DNA from: Sanguibacter keddieii
Lineage (GTDB): Bacteria > Actinomycetota > Actinomycetes > Actinomycetales > Actinomycetaceae
Reading direction: 5' to 3'
Assembly (NCBI RefSeq): GCF_001064145.1
Contig: NZ_JVOJ01000037.1
Span: 217,142 to 281,141 of the forward strand
DNA length: 64,000 nucleotides
Shown: positions 18,808-28,722 of the stretch, piece by piece
How positions within the stretch are numbered: position 1 is the stretch's first letter
How the letters are laid out: the number at the start of each line of letters is the position of its first letter
Made by a program: the position numbers and the translations under genes
Notes under the pieces: model-generated
Database searches by the model: none
Seen by the model: only the letters and a program-made list of their open reading frames with translations
Told to the model about the DNA's origin: nothing

Positions 18808-20664
18808 GTGCCCATCCCCACGCCCGCGCAGCAGGCGCAGATTCGCCCGGCCCACACCCCGCAGGGGCAGATCCGTAACTTCTGCATCATCGCTCACATC
18901 GATCATGGGAAGTCGACGCTCGCGGACCGTATGCTCCAGCTGACCGGCGTCGTCGAGGCACGCGAGATGCGCGACCAGTATCTCGATCGCATGGACATCG
19001 AACGCGAGCGCGGCATCACGATCAAGAGTCAGGCCGTGCGCATGCCGTGGGCGTATGAGGAAACCCCCTACGCCCTCAACATGATCGACACGCCCGGACA
19101 CGTGGACTTCACCTACGAGGTGTCCCGCTCTCTGGCCGCCTGCGAGGGCGCGGTCCTCCTGATCGACGCCGCGCAGGGCATCGAGGCTCAGACGCTCGCG
19201 AACCTGTACCTGGCCCTCGAGAACGACCTGGCGATCATCCCGGTGCTCAACAAGATCGACCTGCCCGGCGCCCAGCCCGAGAAGTATGCGCACGAGGTCG
19301 CCCAGCTGATCGGCTGCGACGAGAGCGAGGTCCTGAAGGTCTCGGGTAAGACCGGTGAGGGTGTTGAGGAGCTCCTCGACCGAATCGTCGAGGTCGTTCC
19401 CGCCCCCGAGGGTGCCCCCGATGCGCCGACGCGAGCCATGATCTTCGACTCCGTCTACGACACCTACCGCGGTGTGGTGACATACGTCCGCGTGGTCGAT
19501 GGCGTGCTGTCGACCCGTCAGCGCGTGCGCATGATGTCCACGGGCGCCACGCACGAGCTCCTCGAGCTGGGCGTCATCTCGCCCGAGCCCAAGCCCGAGG
19601 AGGGGATTGGCGCCGGAGAGGTGGGCTACCTGATCACGGGTGTGAAGGACGTGCGTCAGTCCCGCGTGGGCGACACTGTCACCAGCCAGGTGCGCGGCGC
19701 GACGGAGGCGCTCGCCGGATACCGCGATCCCAACCCGATGGTCTTCTCGGGTATCTACCCGGTGGATGGCTCGGACTTCCCGGACCTGCGCGACGCCCTC
19801 GAGCGCCTCCAGCTCAACGACGCGGCCCTGACCTTCGAGCCGGAGTCCTCGGCGGCCCTGGGCTTTGGGTTCCGCTGCGGCTTCCTGGGGCTGCTGCACC
19901 TGGAGATCATCCGAGAGCGACTGGAGCGCGAGTTCAACCTGGACCTGATCGCGACCGCCCCGAACGTCGTCTACCGCGTCGTGACGGAGGACGGCACCGA
20001 GGTACGCGTCGACAACCCCAGCGAGTTCCCCGAGGGAAAGATCGCTGAGGTGCGTGAACCGATCGTGAACGCGACGATCCTGACGCCCACGGAGTTCACG
20101 GGCACGATCATGGAGCTGTGCCAGGATCGACGCGGCTCGATGCAGGGCATGGACTACCTGAGCGAGGATCGCGTCGAGCTGCACTACCAGCTGCCCCTGG
20201 CCGAGATCGTCTTCGACTTCTTCGATCAGCTCAAGTCCCGCACGCGCGGCTACGCCTCGCTGGACTACCAGGAGAGCGGCGAGCAGAGCGCGGACCTGGT
20301 CAAGGTCGACATTCTGCTTAACGGCGACCGCGTGGACGCGTTCAGCGCGATCGTGCACCGCGACGGCGCCTACGCCTACGGTCAGCGCATGACGAAGCGC
20401 CTGAAGGAACTTATTCCTCGCCAGCAGTTCGAGATCCCGGTCCAGGCCGCGGTCGGCGCGCGCGTCATCGCCCGCGAGACCATCAAGGCGCTGCGTAAGG
20501 ACATGCTCGCCAAGTGCTACGGCGGCGACATCAGCCGTAAGCGCAAGCTGCTGGAGAAGCAGAAGGAAGGCAAGAAGCGGATGAAGTCCATCGGCCGTGT
20601 TGACGTGCCGCAGGAAGCCTTCATCGCGGCTCTGACCTCCGACGTTCCGACGGGCAAGAAGTGA
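18808..20664 (+). CDS. lepA: Elongation factor 4 (LepA), back-translocating GTPase
   Basis: Ribosome-bound GTPase of the EF-G-like family, about 618 residues. The G1 motif is AHIDHGKST near residue 25, followed by DTPGHVDF (G3) and NKIDLPGA (G4). Domain II, EF-G-like domains III and V, and the LepA-specific basic C-terminal domain follow. I start it at GTG 18808, five bases after GGAGG. The frame is open to 18715 but has no ribosome site there. A perfect TAAGGAGGT at 18779 has no start codon at a usable distance. The stop overlaps the trmB start. Confidence 0.93.
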   Translation: MPIPTPAQQAQIRPAHTPQGQIRNFCIIAHIDHGKSTLADRMLQLTGVVEAREMRDQYLDRMDIERERGITIKSQAVRMPWAYEETPYALNMIDTPGHVDFTYEVSRSLAACEGAVLLIDAAQGIEAQTLANLYLALENDLAIIPVLNKIDLPGAQPEKYAHEVAQLIGCDESEVLKVSGKTGEGVEELLDRIVEVVPAPEGAPDAPTRAMIFDSVYDTYRGVVTYVRVVDGVLSTRQRVRMMSTGATHELLELGVISPEPKPEEGIGAGEVGYLITGVKDVRQSRVGDTVTSQVRGATEALAGYRDPNPMVFSGIYPVDGSDFPDLRDALERLQLNDAALTFEPESSAALGFGFRCGFLGLLHLEIIRERLEREFNLDLIATAPNVVYRVVTEDGTEVRVDNPSEFPEGKIAEVREPIVNATILTPTEFTGTIMELCQDRRGSMQGMDYLSEDRVELHYQLPLAEIVFDFFDQLKSRTRGYASLDYQESGEQSADLVKVDILLNGDRVDAFSAIVHRDGAYAYGQRMTKRLKELIPRQQFEIPVQAAVGARVIARETIKALRKDMLAKCYGGDISRKRKLLEKQKEGKKRMKSIGRVDVPQEAFIAALTSDVPTGKK

Positions 20665-21503
20665 GCGGGGATCAGATGAACGAGGCCGTGGAGGACCGCG
20701 CTCCCGTCGGCCAGAGCGCGGATCGCCGTCCGGGCGAGGCCCCCGAGGGCACGGTCTTCATGAGCCGCACGAAGTCGTTCACGCGGCGCACGCGCGAGCT
20801 GCCCGCAAACCTTGTGCGCACGTGGGAGGCCCACGCGCACCGTTACGTGGTGGAGCCGCGTCGCGGCGTTGGCTACACAACGGTCGCGCAGGATTTCACG
20901 ATCGATCCGGCCGAGATCTTCGGGCGCAACGCACCCGTGACGCTCGAGATCGGCTCGGGCACGGGCGAACAGATTGTCGCTGCGGCGGCCGCCCACCCTG
21001 AGCGCGACTTCCTGGCCCTTGAGGTGTGGGTGCCGGGGATCGCCAAGCTTGTCTCCAAGGCGGTCGAGGCCGGCGTGGACAACATTCGCGTCATCGAGGC
21101 CGACGCCGCTCAGGCGCTGCCGATCATGCTTGAGGACGCGTGCCTGGACGAGGTCTGGACCTTCTTCCCTGACCCGTGGCGTAAGGCCCGGCATCGCAAG
21201 CGGCGCCTTGTCTCCGATTCCTTCGCGCTCGAGGTTGCGCGCCTGCTGCGCGATCGCGGAGCGTGGCGCCTGGCCACCGACTGGGACGACTACGCCTGGC
21301 AGATGCGCGACGTCGTCGAGGCCTGCGAGTTCTTCGAGAACCCGCACGTGGGGCAGCGTCCGGACCCGGAGGATCCGCAGTCACAGCGCGGCGGATTTGC
21401 TCCGCGCTTTGAGGGGCGCGTCGTCACGCACTTTGAGACCCGAGGCATCGATGCGGGCCGCCACGCCCACGACATTGTCGGCATTCGTCGCCCCCGTGGC
21501 TGA
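20661..21503 (+). CDS. trmB: tRNA (guanine-N7-)-methyltransferase
   Basis: SAM-dependent enzyme that forms m7G46 in tRNA. About 280 residues with a 50-residue polar N-terminal extension beyond the core. The SAM motif [10 protein letters not shown] and the TrmB signature [16 protein letters not shown] are present. GTG 20661 overlaps the lepA stop (GTGA). ATG 20676, with GGGGA before it, is an equally plausible start. Confidence 0.9.
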   Translation: MSGDQMNEAVEDRAPVGQSADRRPGEAPEGTVFMSRTKSFTRRTRELPANLVRTWEAHAHRYVVEPRRGVGYTTVAQDFTIDPAEIFGRNAPVTLEIGSGTGEQIVAAAAAHPERDFLALEVWVPGIAKLVSKAVEAGVDNIRVIEADAAQALPIMLEDACLDEVWTFFPDPWRKARHRKRRLVSDSFALEVARLLRDRGAWRLATDWDDYAWQMRDVVEACEFFENPHVGQRPDPEDPQSQRGGFAPRFEGRVVTHFETRGIDAGRHAHDIVGIRRPRG

Positions 21504-21539
21504 GTCCGGCGCCGGCTCCGCGGCGGCGGGAGGGCGCTC

Positions 21540-22850
21540 GTGAGTCCCGCGCAGCCAGACGGCCAGCGCTGGCCAGACGACGGTTCTCTGGACCCCGGCC
21601 TCGTTGAGGTAGAGGCCCACCGTCCGCTCTCCCTGTACGTGCATGTGCCATTTTGTCGCGTGCGCTGTGGGTATTGCGACTTCAACACGTATACGGTGGG
21701 TTTCGGCCCGGGCGCCCAGGTGGGGGACTATGCCTCGTCGGTCTTGGCCGAGGCCTCGCTGGCTGCTCGCGTCATGGCTGAGTCCGGGCTACCCGAGCGT
21801 GAGGCGCGGACCGTCTTTTTCGGCGGAGGTACCCCGACAATGCTCGACACTGTTGAGCTCGTCGAGATCCTGACGGGCCTGCGTGAGCGCATCGGTATTG
21901 CGCCCGGTGCCGAGGTGACCCTCGAGGCCAATCCCGACACTGTGACGCGCGAGGGACTTGTGCAGCTGGCCGACGCGGGCTTTACGCGTGTCTCCTTCGG
22001 CATGCAGTCTGCGGTCCCCGCGATCCTCGCAACGCTTGACCGCACGCACACGCCCGAGCGGGTGCCCCTCGTCGTCCAGTGGGCGAAGGAAGTGGGTCTG
22101 TCGACGTCCGTTGACCTCATCTACGGCACGCCAGGGGAGAGCCTTGCCGACTGGGAGACGTCTCTGCGCGCCGCCCTGTCCTACGAGACCGACCACATCA
22201 GCGCCTACGCCCTCGTCGTCGAGGAGGGAACCAAGATGGGCGCGCAGGTGGCCAGGGGAGAGCTGCCGACCCCGGATCCGGACGACGAGGCCGCCAAGTA
22301 CGAGCTGGCCGATGCTCTCCTTGGCGAGGCCGGCTACGCCTGGTACGAGATCTCCAATTTTGCGCGTGCGACCGACGTGGATGCGGCCTCGGGACGCCCG
22401 TCCACGTTCTACGCGCACGCGTCGTCGCATAACCTCGCCTATTGGCGCGACTGGGACTGGTGGGGCCTGGGTCCCGGCGCGCATTCTCACGTGGGCCGCA
22501 TGCGCTGGTGGAACGTCAAGAACCCCGCCGCGTACGCCGCTCGACTGCGCGGTGGGCGTTCCCCAGCCTACGCCGGGGAAATCCTGGATGAGGACACGCG
22601 CGAGCTTGAGCGCGTCATGCTGGGCGTGCGCACGTCCGAGGGGATCGAGTTGGCCGGCCTGCCCGGCACTCGCCAGGCTGACGAGGTCGGGGCTTTGTTG
22701 GATGCCGGCGTGGCTTCGGGTGGGCGCGTCGCCGCGCTCATCGCGGATGGCCTCATCGATGGTGCCGACGCCCTGCGGGGACGGGCGATTCTGACGCTGC
22801 GCGGACGGCTGCTCGCTGACTACGTGACCCGCGAATTGATGGGGTATTGA
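21540..22850 (+). CDS. hemW: Radical SAM protein HemW (heme chaperone, HemN-like)
   Basis: 436 residues. The radical-SAM cluster motif CRVRCGYCDF lies near residue 39. The GGGTPT and family-typical ISAYALVVEEGTKMG and HNLAYWRDWDWWGLGPGAHS stretches follow, with a HemN C-terminal domain. HemW proteins bind heme and lack true coproporphyrinogen oxidase activity; the CxxxCxxC without an extra cysteine after CD fits HemW rather than HemN. Start GTG 21540 follows GGGAGGG. It is the last gene of the lepA-trmB-hemW run. Confidence 0.9.
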   Translation: MSPAQPDGQRWPDDGSLDPGLVEVEAHRPLSLYVHVPFCRVRCGYCDFNTYTVGFGPGAQVGDYASSVLAEASLAARVMAESGLPEREARTVFFGGGTPTMLDTVELVEILTGLRERIGIAPGAEVTLEANPDTVTREGLVQLADAGFTRVSFGMQSAVPAILATLDRTHTPERVPLVVQWAKEVGLSTSVDLIYGTPGESLADWETSLRAALSYETDHISAYALVVEEGTKMGAQVARGELPTPDPDDEAAKYELADALLGEAGYAWYEISNFARATDVDAASGRPSTFYAHASSHNLAYWRDWDWWGLGPGAHSHVGRMRWWNVKNPAAYAARLRGGRSPAYAGEILDEDTRELERVMLGVRTSEGIELAGLPGTRQADEVGALLDAGVASGGRVAALIADGLIDGADALRGRAILTLRGRLLADYVTRELMGY

Positions 22851-23149
22851 GTCGCTTTTGCTGGCGAATCTCCGTAATCTGCACGCGGTGGTAAATGATG
22901 GTAGTCGCCCATAGAGTCCGCAGTAGTACTTGTTGATAGCTAGATACAAGTAAAACCATGGAAGGCTTTGTGGGGTGCCCATAAGTGTGTGAGTATTGTG
23001 AATGTGACAAGCTTGAATTACGTGGCAATACTGTTGACATCATGGTTCAAATATGTTTGCCTAGGTGTGTCATGTGAAGCTGTGCTGTCCGCTGGCCGTC
23101 TCCTTGAGAGGGCTTGTGGAGGGTCAAATACAAGGAAAAGTGTGGTATT
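22851..23149 (+). promoter_or_regulatory. AT-rich satD upstream region with two dyads
   Basis: A 299-base spacer with much lower GC than its flanks. It contains TACTTGT-N12-ACAAGTA (22927-22952). A second dyad has GTATTG and CAATAC as outer arms (22993-23031), centred on CAAGCTTG (23008-23015). A TTGACA hexamer follows at 23034. These look like operator and promoter elements for the satD pair. No gene is credible here. Confidence 0.5.
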
Positions 23150-23839
23150 GTGACTCTGCGATACGCCGTCATTGCTGACATCGTGGGTTCTCGTACGTTG
23201 ACCAATCGTGCAGATGCTCAGAGAATCTTTGAAACGGCCTTGGAGCGAGCCAGTGAGGGGCTGGCGCTGCTGCAGGCTCCGTACCCGACGGTGGGGGACG
23301 AGTTCCAGGCGGTTGCCTACACGCTTGAGGACGCTCTCCTCCTGACGCTGCGCGCGCAGCTTCTTCTTCCCCCGCAGCTCCAGCTGCGCTTCGGTATTGG
23401 AGCTGGTCGGATTGAGGAGTTCGCGTCGGGCATGCATCGCCAGGCTCCGGCCCGTGGCCGCGGCGCGGAGTCGGCGGCGCTTCAGGACGGATCCGCGTGG
23501 TGGGCGGCCCGAGCCGCGATCAACCGTGCGCACGATGTGCAGGACGCCTCGAACCCCTTCATTCGCACGTGGTTCATGGCGCACGCCTCTGTCGAATCCG
23601 AGTTTTCTCCGCACTGCCAGATCTGCATCAACGCCATGCTGAGCCTGCGCGATCATTCGATTCTTAAGCTGTCGGCGCGTCATCGTCGCATTACGGCCTC
23701 GCTGCTGCTGGGTAAGACGCAGGTGGAGATCGCCCGTGCCGAGAAGCTGTCGCAGCAGGCCATTTCAGACTTCGCCCGGGGCACGGGGGCTGGGCTCATT
23801 CAGTCGTCACTGATCATTGCGGAGGCCGCTCGTGCATGA
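23150..23839 (+). CDS. SatD family protein with C-terminal helix-turn-helix
   Basis: About 229 residues. The N-terminal part (LRYAVIADIVGSRTL, then TVGDEFQAV) matches the SatD family, named for a Streptococcus mutans acid-tolerance locus. The last 45 residues (GKTQVEIARAEKLSQQAIS) look like a helix-turn-helix. Biochemical function is unknown; the VGDEF segment superficially recalls nucleotide cyclase folds. Start GTG 23150 follows AAGGAAAA by about ten bases. It overlaps the next gene by eight bases, so the two are coupled. Confidence 0.75.
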   Translation: MTLRYAVIADIVGSRTLTNRADAQRIFETALERASEGLALLQAPYPTVGDEFQAVAYTLEDALLLTLRAQLLLPPQLQLRFGIGAGRIEEFASGMHRQAPARGRGAESAALQDGSAWWAARAAINRAHDVQDASNPFIRTWFMAHASVESEFSPHCQICINAMLSLRDHSILKLSARHRRITASLLLGKTQVEIARAEKLSQQAISDFARGTGAGLIQSSLIIAEAARA

Positions 23840-24650
23840 AGTTCTTCTCCTGGGCATCGCCGCCTCGGAGCTGACCGTACTTCTCACCTCTGACCCGCGC
23901 CGCTGGTCGCGACGCCTATCGCTCTTTCTGACGCTGCTCCTCGCAGTGATTTGCTACTCCTGGTTCGTCCTGGGGGTGAGCGCCGTTGCGAACGCAATCG
24001 GCGCGACTCTCGCGGTCGTGTGGTTCGCGTGGGACCTTGTCGATCCGTCGGCGCGCGGCGTTCTTGCTCGTTGGGCGTTGGCGTCCGTCGGCTTTGTCGC
24101 GTTGCTGAGCCTGGATCCGTTGGACTTCCCCCTGCTGTCGCTGCGTTCGGGGCGCTCCATCGACCTGATCATCGCGGTGCTCTTCCTCGTCACGGGTCCT
24201 GTTAATCACCTGATCACGGCGATCCTACAGTGCGCGCGCGGCCGCGCTTCCACCCCTGTACCCGGGTGGATTAATGCCCCCGTTCTGCCGGCGATGGCTG
24301 TGCCTGACGAGGAAGATGCTGATGGTGACGCGAATGAGGCTGCGGAGCCCGAGGTTATTTCCGGTGCGCTGCCCGTCTTGGGGGTGCAGTCGGACGAGGA
24401 GGAAGTGACGGCTCTGCGCGGCGGGCGCTGGATCGGCCCGCTCGAACGTCTGCTCATCATCGTTCTGGCCGGTGCCGGCGCGGAGGTTGCGATCGCGGCA
24501 GTCGTTGCCGCCAAGGGAGTCATTCGGTTCCCCGAGATCTCGCAGGATTCGACGGGTGAGAAGGCCGAGGAGTTCCTCATCGGCTCGGTCTCCTCGTGGA
24601 TCCTGGCCGCCCTCGTGTCGATGCTCATTCGTGTCGTGAGCCTGCACTGA
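23832..24650 (+). CDS. SatD-associated integral membrane protein
   Basis: About 272 residues. Four to five hydrophobic segments lie in the first 135 residues. An acidic cytoplasmic loop (about 160-195, rich in Asp and Glu) follows, and two more membrane segments lie near the end (about 205-225 and 250-270). No recognised domain. Genes next to satD often encode small membrane proteins (DUF3307 type), and this may be a divergent relative. GTG 23832 is preceded by GGAGG. An ATG two codons before the satD stop is out of frame. Confidence 0.6.
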   Translation: MHEVLLLGIAASELTVLLTSDPRRWSRRLSLFLTLLLAVICYSWFVLGVSAVANAIGATLAVVWFAWDLVDPSARGVLARWALASVGFVALLSLDPLDFPLLSLRSGRSIDLIIAVLFLVTGPVNHLITAILQCARGRASTPVPGWINAPVLPAMAVPDEEDADGDANEAAEPEVISGALPVLGVQSDEEEVTALRGGRWIGPLERLLIIVLAGAGAEVAIAAVVAAKGVIRFPEISQDSTGEKAEEFLIGSVSSWILAALVSMLIRVVSLH

Positions 24651-24662
24651 AACTCGTGCCGC

Positions 24663-24675
24663 TAGAGTATGCGGG
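24663..24675 (+). promoter_or_regulatory. Probable leaderless -10 for the DUF3097 gene
   Basis: TAGAGT is followed by 7 bases and then the GTG start at 24676, with no ribosome-binding sequence. This geometry fits transcription starting at or next to the start codon. Confidence 0.5.
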
Positions 24676-25578
24676 GTGAATAGCTCAGACCCCTACGGCC
24701 GCAACATTTTCGCCCACGACCCGCATCGCGACGGGCCGGGGGCGCGTCGCCCGCGTTCGCAGGCCGTCCACGTTGAGATCGGCATGGTGCTCGAAGACGT
24801 CGCCTCGGGCTGGGTTGGTGCAGTGACGCGCGTGGAGAAGTCTGGCGGTATTCATCTCGTCGAACTCGAGGATCGTCGAGGGGTGCGTCGATCCTTCCCC
24901 CTCGGCCCCGGCTTTTGGCTCGAGGGCCGCCCCATTGAGGCGCTGCCTCCGCGCCCGGCTCCCGCCCAGCCCTCGCCGGGGGCTCAGGTCAGCGCGTCGG
25001 GGCGGCGCATCACGAACTCGGGATCCTTCGCTCCCGCGTCGAGCGGTCCCAAGGTAGCCAAACGCTCACGCATCTGGGTCGAGGGACGCCACGACGCGGA
25101 GCTCGTCCAACACGTGTGGGGCGAGGACTTGGCAGAGGCCGGGATCGCTGTGCAGCTCCTCGAAGGCGTCGACAACCTCGAGGCGATCCTGGAGGTTTTC
25201 GGCCCGACGGACACTGCGCGCGCGGGCATCCTCGTCGACCATATGGTCCCCGGATCCAAGGAGTCTCGCATCGCCGAGGCCGTATCGGCGCGCTGGCCGG
25301 GCGCGGTCCTCGTCCTCGGCCACCCGTTCGTCGACATCTGGCAGGCAGTCAAGCCCGCCCGCGTCGGCCTCGAGCGATGGCCCGACGTGCAGCGAGGAAT
25401 CGATATCAAGCATGGAACCCTTGAGGCCCTCGGCTGGCCGCACGCCGATCAGCGTGACATCGCCATGGGGTGGAAGCGGATCCTGTCCACCGTGCGCACC
25501 TACCGCGACCTTGAGCCGGCACTGCTGGGACGGGTCGAGGAGCTCATCGACTTCGTGACCGTACCCTGGGCGCAATGA
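24676..25578 (+). CDS. DUF3097 family protein
   Basis: 300 residues, an actinobacterial family of unknown function. A Tyr/Arg-rich N-terminus (about 1-30) precedes a small beta domain (about 33-80, EIGMVLEDVASGWVGAV), a Pro/Ser linker, and a Toprim-like alpha/beta domain with RIWVEGRHDAELVQHV near 135. That segment resembles the acidic entry motif of Toprim or OLD-type folds, and a later GILVDHM segment carries further acids. It could therefore bind metal and nucleic acid, but this is inference. It stands alone with a leaderless-type start. Confidence 0.75.
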   Translation: MNSSDPYGRNIFAHDPHRDGPGARRPRSQAVHVEIGMVLEDVASGWVGAVTRVEKSGGIHLVELEDRRGVRRSFPLGPGFWLEGRPIEALPPRPAPAQPSPGAQVSASGRRITNSGSFAPASSGPKVAKRSRIWVEGRHDAELVQHVWGEDLAEAGIAVQLLEGVDNLEAILEVFGPTDTARAGILVDHMVPGSKESRIAEAVSARWPGAVLVLGHPFVDIWQAVKPARVGLERWPDVQRGIDIKHGTLEALGWPHADQRDIAMGWKRILSTVRTYRDLEPALLGRVEELIDFVTVPWAQ

Positions 25579-25664
25579 GTCGCGGTGCCCGAGTGTGAGG
25601 TTCGCGCTCGGCGCACACCCGGCTCGGCCCTCATGTCGCCCCCGATTGACCGTGAGGAGTAGCA

Positions 25665-25691
25665 TTGGCACTCAGGAAGTAGGAGTGCCAG
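25665..25691 (+). promoter_or_regulatory. CIRCE operator for HrcA
   Basis: TTGGCACTC - 9 bases - GAGTGCCAG, the CIRCE arrangement (consensus TTAGCACTC-N9-GAGTGCTAA). It ends 17 bases before the hrcA start, so HrcA probably represses its own operon. Confidence 0.9.
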
Positions 25692-25707
25692 AACGGGAGG
25701 AGGTGGC

Positions 25708-26751
25708 ATGACGCGCAACAGCGCACAGAACCGCAGGCTCGACGTCCTGCGCGCCATCGTCACCCAGTACGTGGCCACCCGCGAACCCGTCGGCTCTAAG
25801 GCCATCGCCGCCGGAGGCCTCGGCGTCTCATCCGCGACGATCCGCAACGACATGGCGGTGCTAGAGGAAGCGGGCCTCATCTATCAGCCCCACACCTCGG
25901 CCGGGCGCGTGCCGACCGACCGCGGCTACCGCGTGTTCGTCGATCGTCTCGCCGAACTCAAGCCGATGAGTGGGCCGGAACGCCACGCCCTCGAGACATT
26001 CCTGGCCGAGTCCGTCGATATCGACGACGTCGTGGAGCGTTCCGTCCGTCTCCTCGCCCAGGTGACGCACCAGGTCGCCCTTGTGCAGTACCCGGGGGCG
26101 CGCGTGCGCGTCCTCAAACACCTCGAGGTCATCGCTTTGGCCCCCGGCCGAGTCCTCGTCGTGGTCATCACCACGGACGGCGAGGTCGGGGAACGCAGCC
26201 TCACCCTTCACGCGCCGCTCGACGACGCTCAGCTGCGCGAGGTGCGCGAGCACCTGCGCCACCACTGCGGAGGCGCGACCTCTGGAACCGCGCAGTCCTG
26301 CGTCGACGAAGCCACGGCCTCGGCCCGGCCCGAGCTGGCGGGAACGGTCGCCGCGATCGGTGCCGCCCTCACGGACGTCCTGAGCGGCCAGAGCGAGTCG
26401 AAGATCGTCGTCGCGGGTGCCGCGAACCTGGCGCGTGGTGCTCTTGACTTCCGTGACATCGCCCCGGTCCTGGACGCCCTTGAGGAACAGGTCGTCCTCA
26501 TGCGCCTGTTCGCCGAGACCGACCCGGGCGACGACGTTCACGTGAGCATCGGCGCCGAGAATCCCCACGACGGCCTGGCGGAAGCCGCCGTCGTCACGGG
26601 CACGTACCGTGCCGGTGCCGACGACTCCGTCGGATCAGCGCACCTTGGCATCGTTGGCCCCATGCGCATGGACTACGCGCGAACCATGAGCTCCGTGCGA
26701 GCAGTCGCCGCCTACCTGTCGCGATACCTCGCCGCCCAGCACAGCGACTAA
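25708..26751 (+). CDS. hrcA: Heat-inducible transcriptional repressor HrcA
   Basis: Winged-helix repressor of CIRCE-controlled chaperone genes, 347 residues. The N-terminal DNA-binding domain contains [19 protein letters not shown] (about 31-49) and [16 protein letters not shown] follows. The GAF-like inserted domain and dimerisation region come after. GGGAGGAGG precedes ATG 25708. It leads an hrcA-dnaJ-rsmE operon. Confidence 0.95.
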   Translation: MTRNSAQNRRLDVLRAIVTQYVATREPVGSKAIAAGGLGVSSATIRNDMAVLEEAGLIYQPHTSAGRVPTDRGYRVFVDRLAELKPMSGPERHALETFLAESVDIDDVVERSVRLLAQVTHQVALVQYPGARVRVLKHLEVIALAPGRVLVVVITTDGEVGERSLTLHAPLDDAQLREVREHLRHHCGGATSGTAQSCVDEATASARPELAGTVAAIGAALTDVLSGQSESKIVVAGAANLARGALDFRDIAPVLDALEEQVVLMRLFAETDPGDDVHVSIGAENPHDGLAEAAVVTGTYRAGADDSVGSAHLGIVGPMRMDYARTMSSVRAVAAYLSRYLAAQHSD

Positions 26752-26801
26752 ACCGCCCCACAGACGTTGATGAATATTCCCCACGAGAAGAAAGAGCAGC
26801 C

Positions 26802-27920
26802 GTGAGAGACTACTACGAGGTTCTCGGTGTCGCCCGTGACGCCAGCCAGGACGAGATTAAGAAGGCCTACCGCAAGCTCGCGCGTAAGCTCCACCCCGAC
26901 TACGCGGGAGCCGATTCCGAGGAAGCCTTCAAGGAGCTGTCCGTTGCCTACGAGACGCTCTCGGATCCCGAGAAGCGCCAGATGTACGACATCGGCGGTC
27001 CCGACGCGCTGCGCGGCGGTGGCGCGGGAGCGGGTGCCGGCTTCGGCGGATTCTCCGACATCTTTGAGGCTATGTTCAGCGGCGGCTTCGGCGCATCCGC
27101 TGCGGGCCCGGCTTCCCGGGTGCGTCGCGGTAAGGACAAGCAGGTGACCGTCGACATCACCCTGGAGGACGCCGCGTTCGGTGCCGCCAAGGAGGTCTCC
27201 TTCGACACCCACGTCCTGTGCGACGCCTGCAACGGCTCAATGTGTCAGCCGGGTACCTCGCCCACGCAATGCGCCACCTGCCACGGTTCGGGCTTCGTCA
27301 CCCAGATTCAGAACTCGATCTTCGGTCGCATGCAGACGCAGGCTCCCTGCCCGTCGTGTCAGGGATACGGCAACACGATTGCGACCCCGTGCGCCGAGTG
27401 CTCGGGAGCGGGTCGCGTGCGCACGCGCCGCACCCTCAACATCAACATCCCGGCGGGCGCCTCCGAGGGGACCCAGATCCGCGTCAGCGGCGAGGCCGAG
27501 GTCGGCCCCGGCGGCGGCCCGAACGGCGACCTGTATCTGCTGATCCGCGAGAAGAAGCATCCCGTGTTCGATCGCCGAGGCGACGACCTGCATACGTGGA
27601 TCACGATCCCGATGACCACCGCCGCGCTGGGCACCGAGTTCGAGCTGGAGACCCTCGACGGCAAGAAGAACGTGACGATCAACCCGGGCACTCAGCCCAA
27701 CGACGACATTGTCCTGGAGGGCTTGGGCGTCGGTCACCTGCAGCGTTCGGGCCGCGGCTCGATGCACGTGCACGTGGACGTTCAGATCCCCAAGAAGCTC
27801 GACGACAAGTCGCGCGAGCTGCTCGAGGATCTGGCGAAGGTCCGCGGCGAGGTGCGCGTAGAGCCCCATCGTCAGCAGGCCTCGTTCTTTGACAAGCTCC
27901 GCGACACCTTCATGGGGTGA
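26802..27920 (+). CDS. dnaJ: Molecular chaperone DnaJ
   Basis: Hsp40 co-chaperone that stimulates DnaK, 372 residues. The J domain at 1-68 has the HPD tripeptide (KLHPDYAG). A Gly/Phe-rich segment (about 70-105) follows. The zinc-binding region has four CxxC motifs (CDAC, CATC, CPSC, CAEC at about 143-205), then the substrate-binding C-terminal domains. The first zinc motif reads CDACNGSMC, departing from the usual CxxCxGxG glycine pattern. Start GTG 26802 has only a weak purine-rich site. Its place behind hrcA matches the actinobacterial DnaJ2 type. Confidence 0.94.
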   Translation: MRDYYEVLGVARDASQDEIKKAYRKLARKLHPDYAGADSEEAFKELSVAYETLSDPEKRQMYDIGGPDALRGGGAGAGAGFGGFSDIFEAMFSGGFGASAAGPASRVRRGKDKQVTVDITLEDAAFGAAKEVSFDTHVLCDACNGSMCQPGTSPTQCATCHGSGFVTQIQNSIFGRMQTQAPCPSCQGYGNTIATPCAECSGAGRVRTRRTLNINIPAGASEGTQIRVSGEAEVGPGGGPNGDLYLLIREKKHPVFDRRGDDLHTWITIPMTTAALGTEFELETLDGKKNVTINPGTQPNDDIVLEGLGVGHLQRSGRGSMHVHVDVQIPKKLDDKSRELLEDLAKVRGEVRVEPHRQQASFFDKLRDTFMG

Positions 27921-27926
27921 TGCGCT

Positions 27927-28715
27927 GTGACGCTGCCCGTTTTCCTCGGCTCGGACCTGACCCCGGCCCTTGAATCCCTGTCCGTGGGGGATAACGCGAC
28001 CCTTGGGGGAGCCGAAGGGCGTCACGCTGCCTCGGTGCGCCGCATCGGCGCGGGGGAGTGGGTCGACGTCGTCGATGGCGCCGGGGTGCGCGCGACGTGC
28101 GAGGTGAGCGGGAGCGACAAGTCCTCACTGTCCCTTGTCGTGCGCAAGATCGTGCGCGAGGACGCCCCGAATCCCGAGGTCATCCTCGTTCAGGCACTCG
28201 CTAAGGGTGGGCGCGACGAGGCCGCCGTCGAGATCTGTACGGAGATCGGTATCGACAGGGTGATCCCGTGGGCCTCCCAGCGTGCCATCGTCCAGTGGAA
28301 GGGCCCGAAGGCCGAGAAGGGGCGCGCGAAGTGGGAGGGCGTGGCCCGCGCGGCCGCCAAGCAGTCGCGCCGCGCCTACGTCCCGGTCGTTGAGGACGTC
28401 AAGGACAGCCGCGAACTCGCCTCCTGGGCCGCCTCTCTGACGGGCGAGGCCGGGGTGGCCTTCGTCTGCCACGAGGAGGCGACGGATTCGCTCGGAGCCG
28501 CTCTCGCCCGCATCCAAGAGTCCAGTGAGGACGGGACCCTGCCCGCACGGATCGCGCTCATCGTCGGCCCCGAGGGTGGCATCGGAGCGGAGGAAACCGC
28601 GCAGCTAGTGGACGCGGGTGCCCGCACGATCGGGCTGGGAGACAACGTTCTGCGTTCCTCCACGGCAGGTGCGGTTGCTCTGACGCTGATCCGCGCCGCC
28701 GCGGGAAAATACTAG
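27927..28715 (+). CDS. rsmE: 16S rRNA (uracil-1498-N3)-methyltransferase
   Basis: SPOUT-class methyltransferase acting on the 30S subunit, 262 residues. An N-terminal PUA-like domain is followed by a trefoil-knot domain with LIVGPEGGIGAEE near 211 and GLGDNVLRSSTAGAVAL at the C-terminus. It starts six bases after the dnaJ stop at GTG 27927, in the conserved hrcA-dnaJ-rsmE order, and converges on the aldose epimerase gene with only 7 bases between. Confidence 0.93.
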   Translation: MTLPVFLGSDLTPALESLSVGDNATLGGAEGRHAASVRRIGAGEWVDVVDGAGVRATCEVSGSDKSSLSLVVRKIVREDAPNPEVILVQALAKGGRDEAAVEICTEIGIDRVIPWASQRAIVQWKGPKAEKGRAKWEGVARAAAKQSRRAYVPVVEDVKDSRELASWAASLTGEAGVAFVCHEEATDSLGAALARIQESSEDGTLPARIALIVGPEGGIGAEETAQLVDAGARTIGLGDNVLRSSTAGAVALTLIRAAAGKY

Positions 28716-28722
28716 GGCTGTC

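Noticed and set aside
22968-23153. Possible 61-codon gene in the AT-rich spacer before satD
   Set aside because: It starts on TTG without a ribosome site, has no recognisable features and crosses dyads and promoter-like elements.
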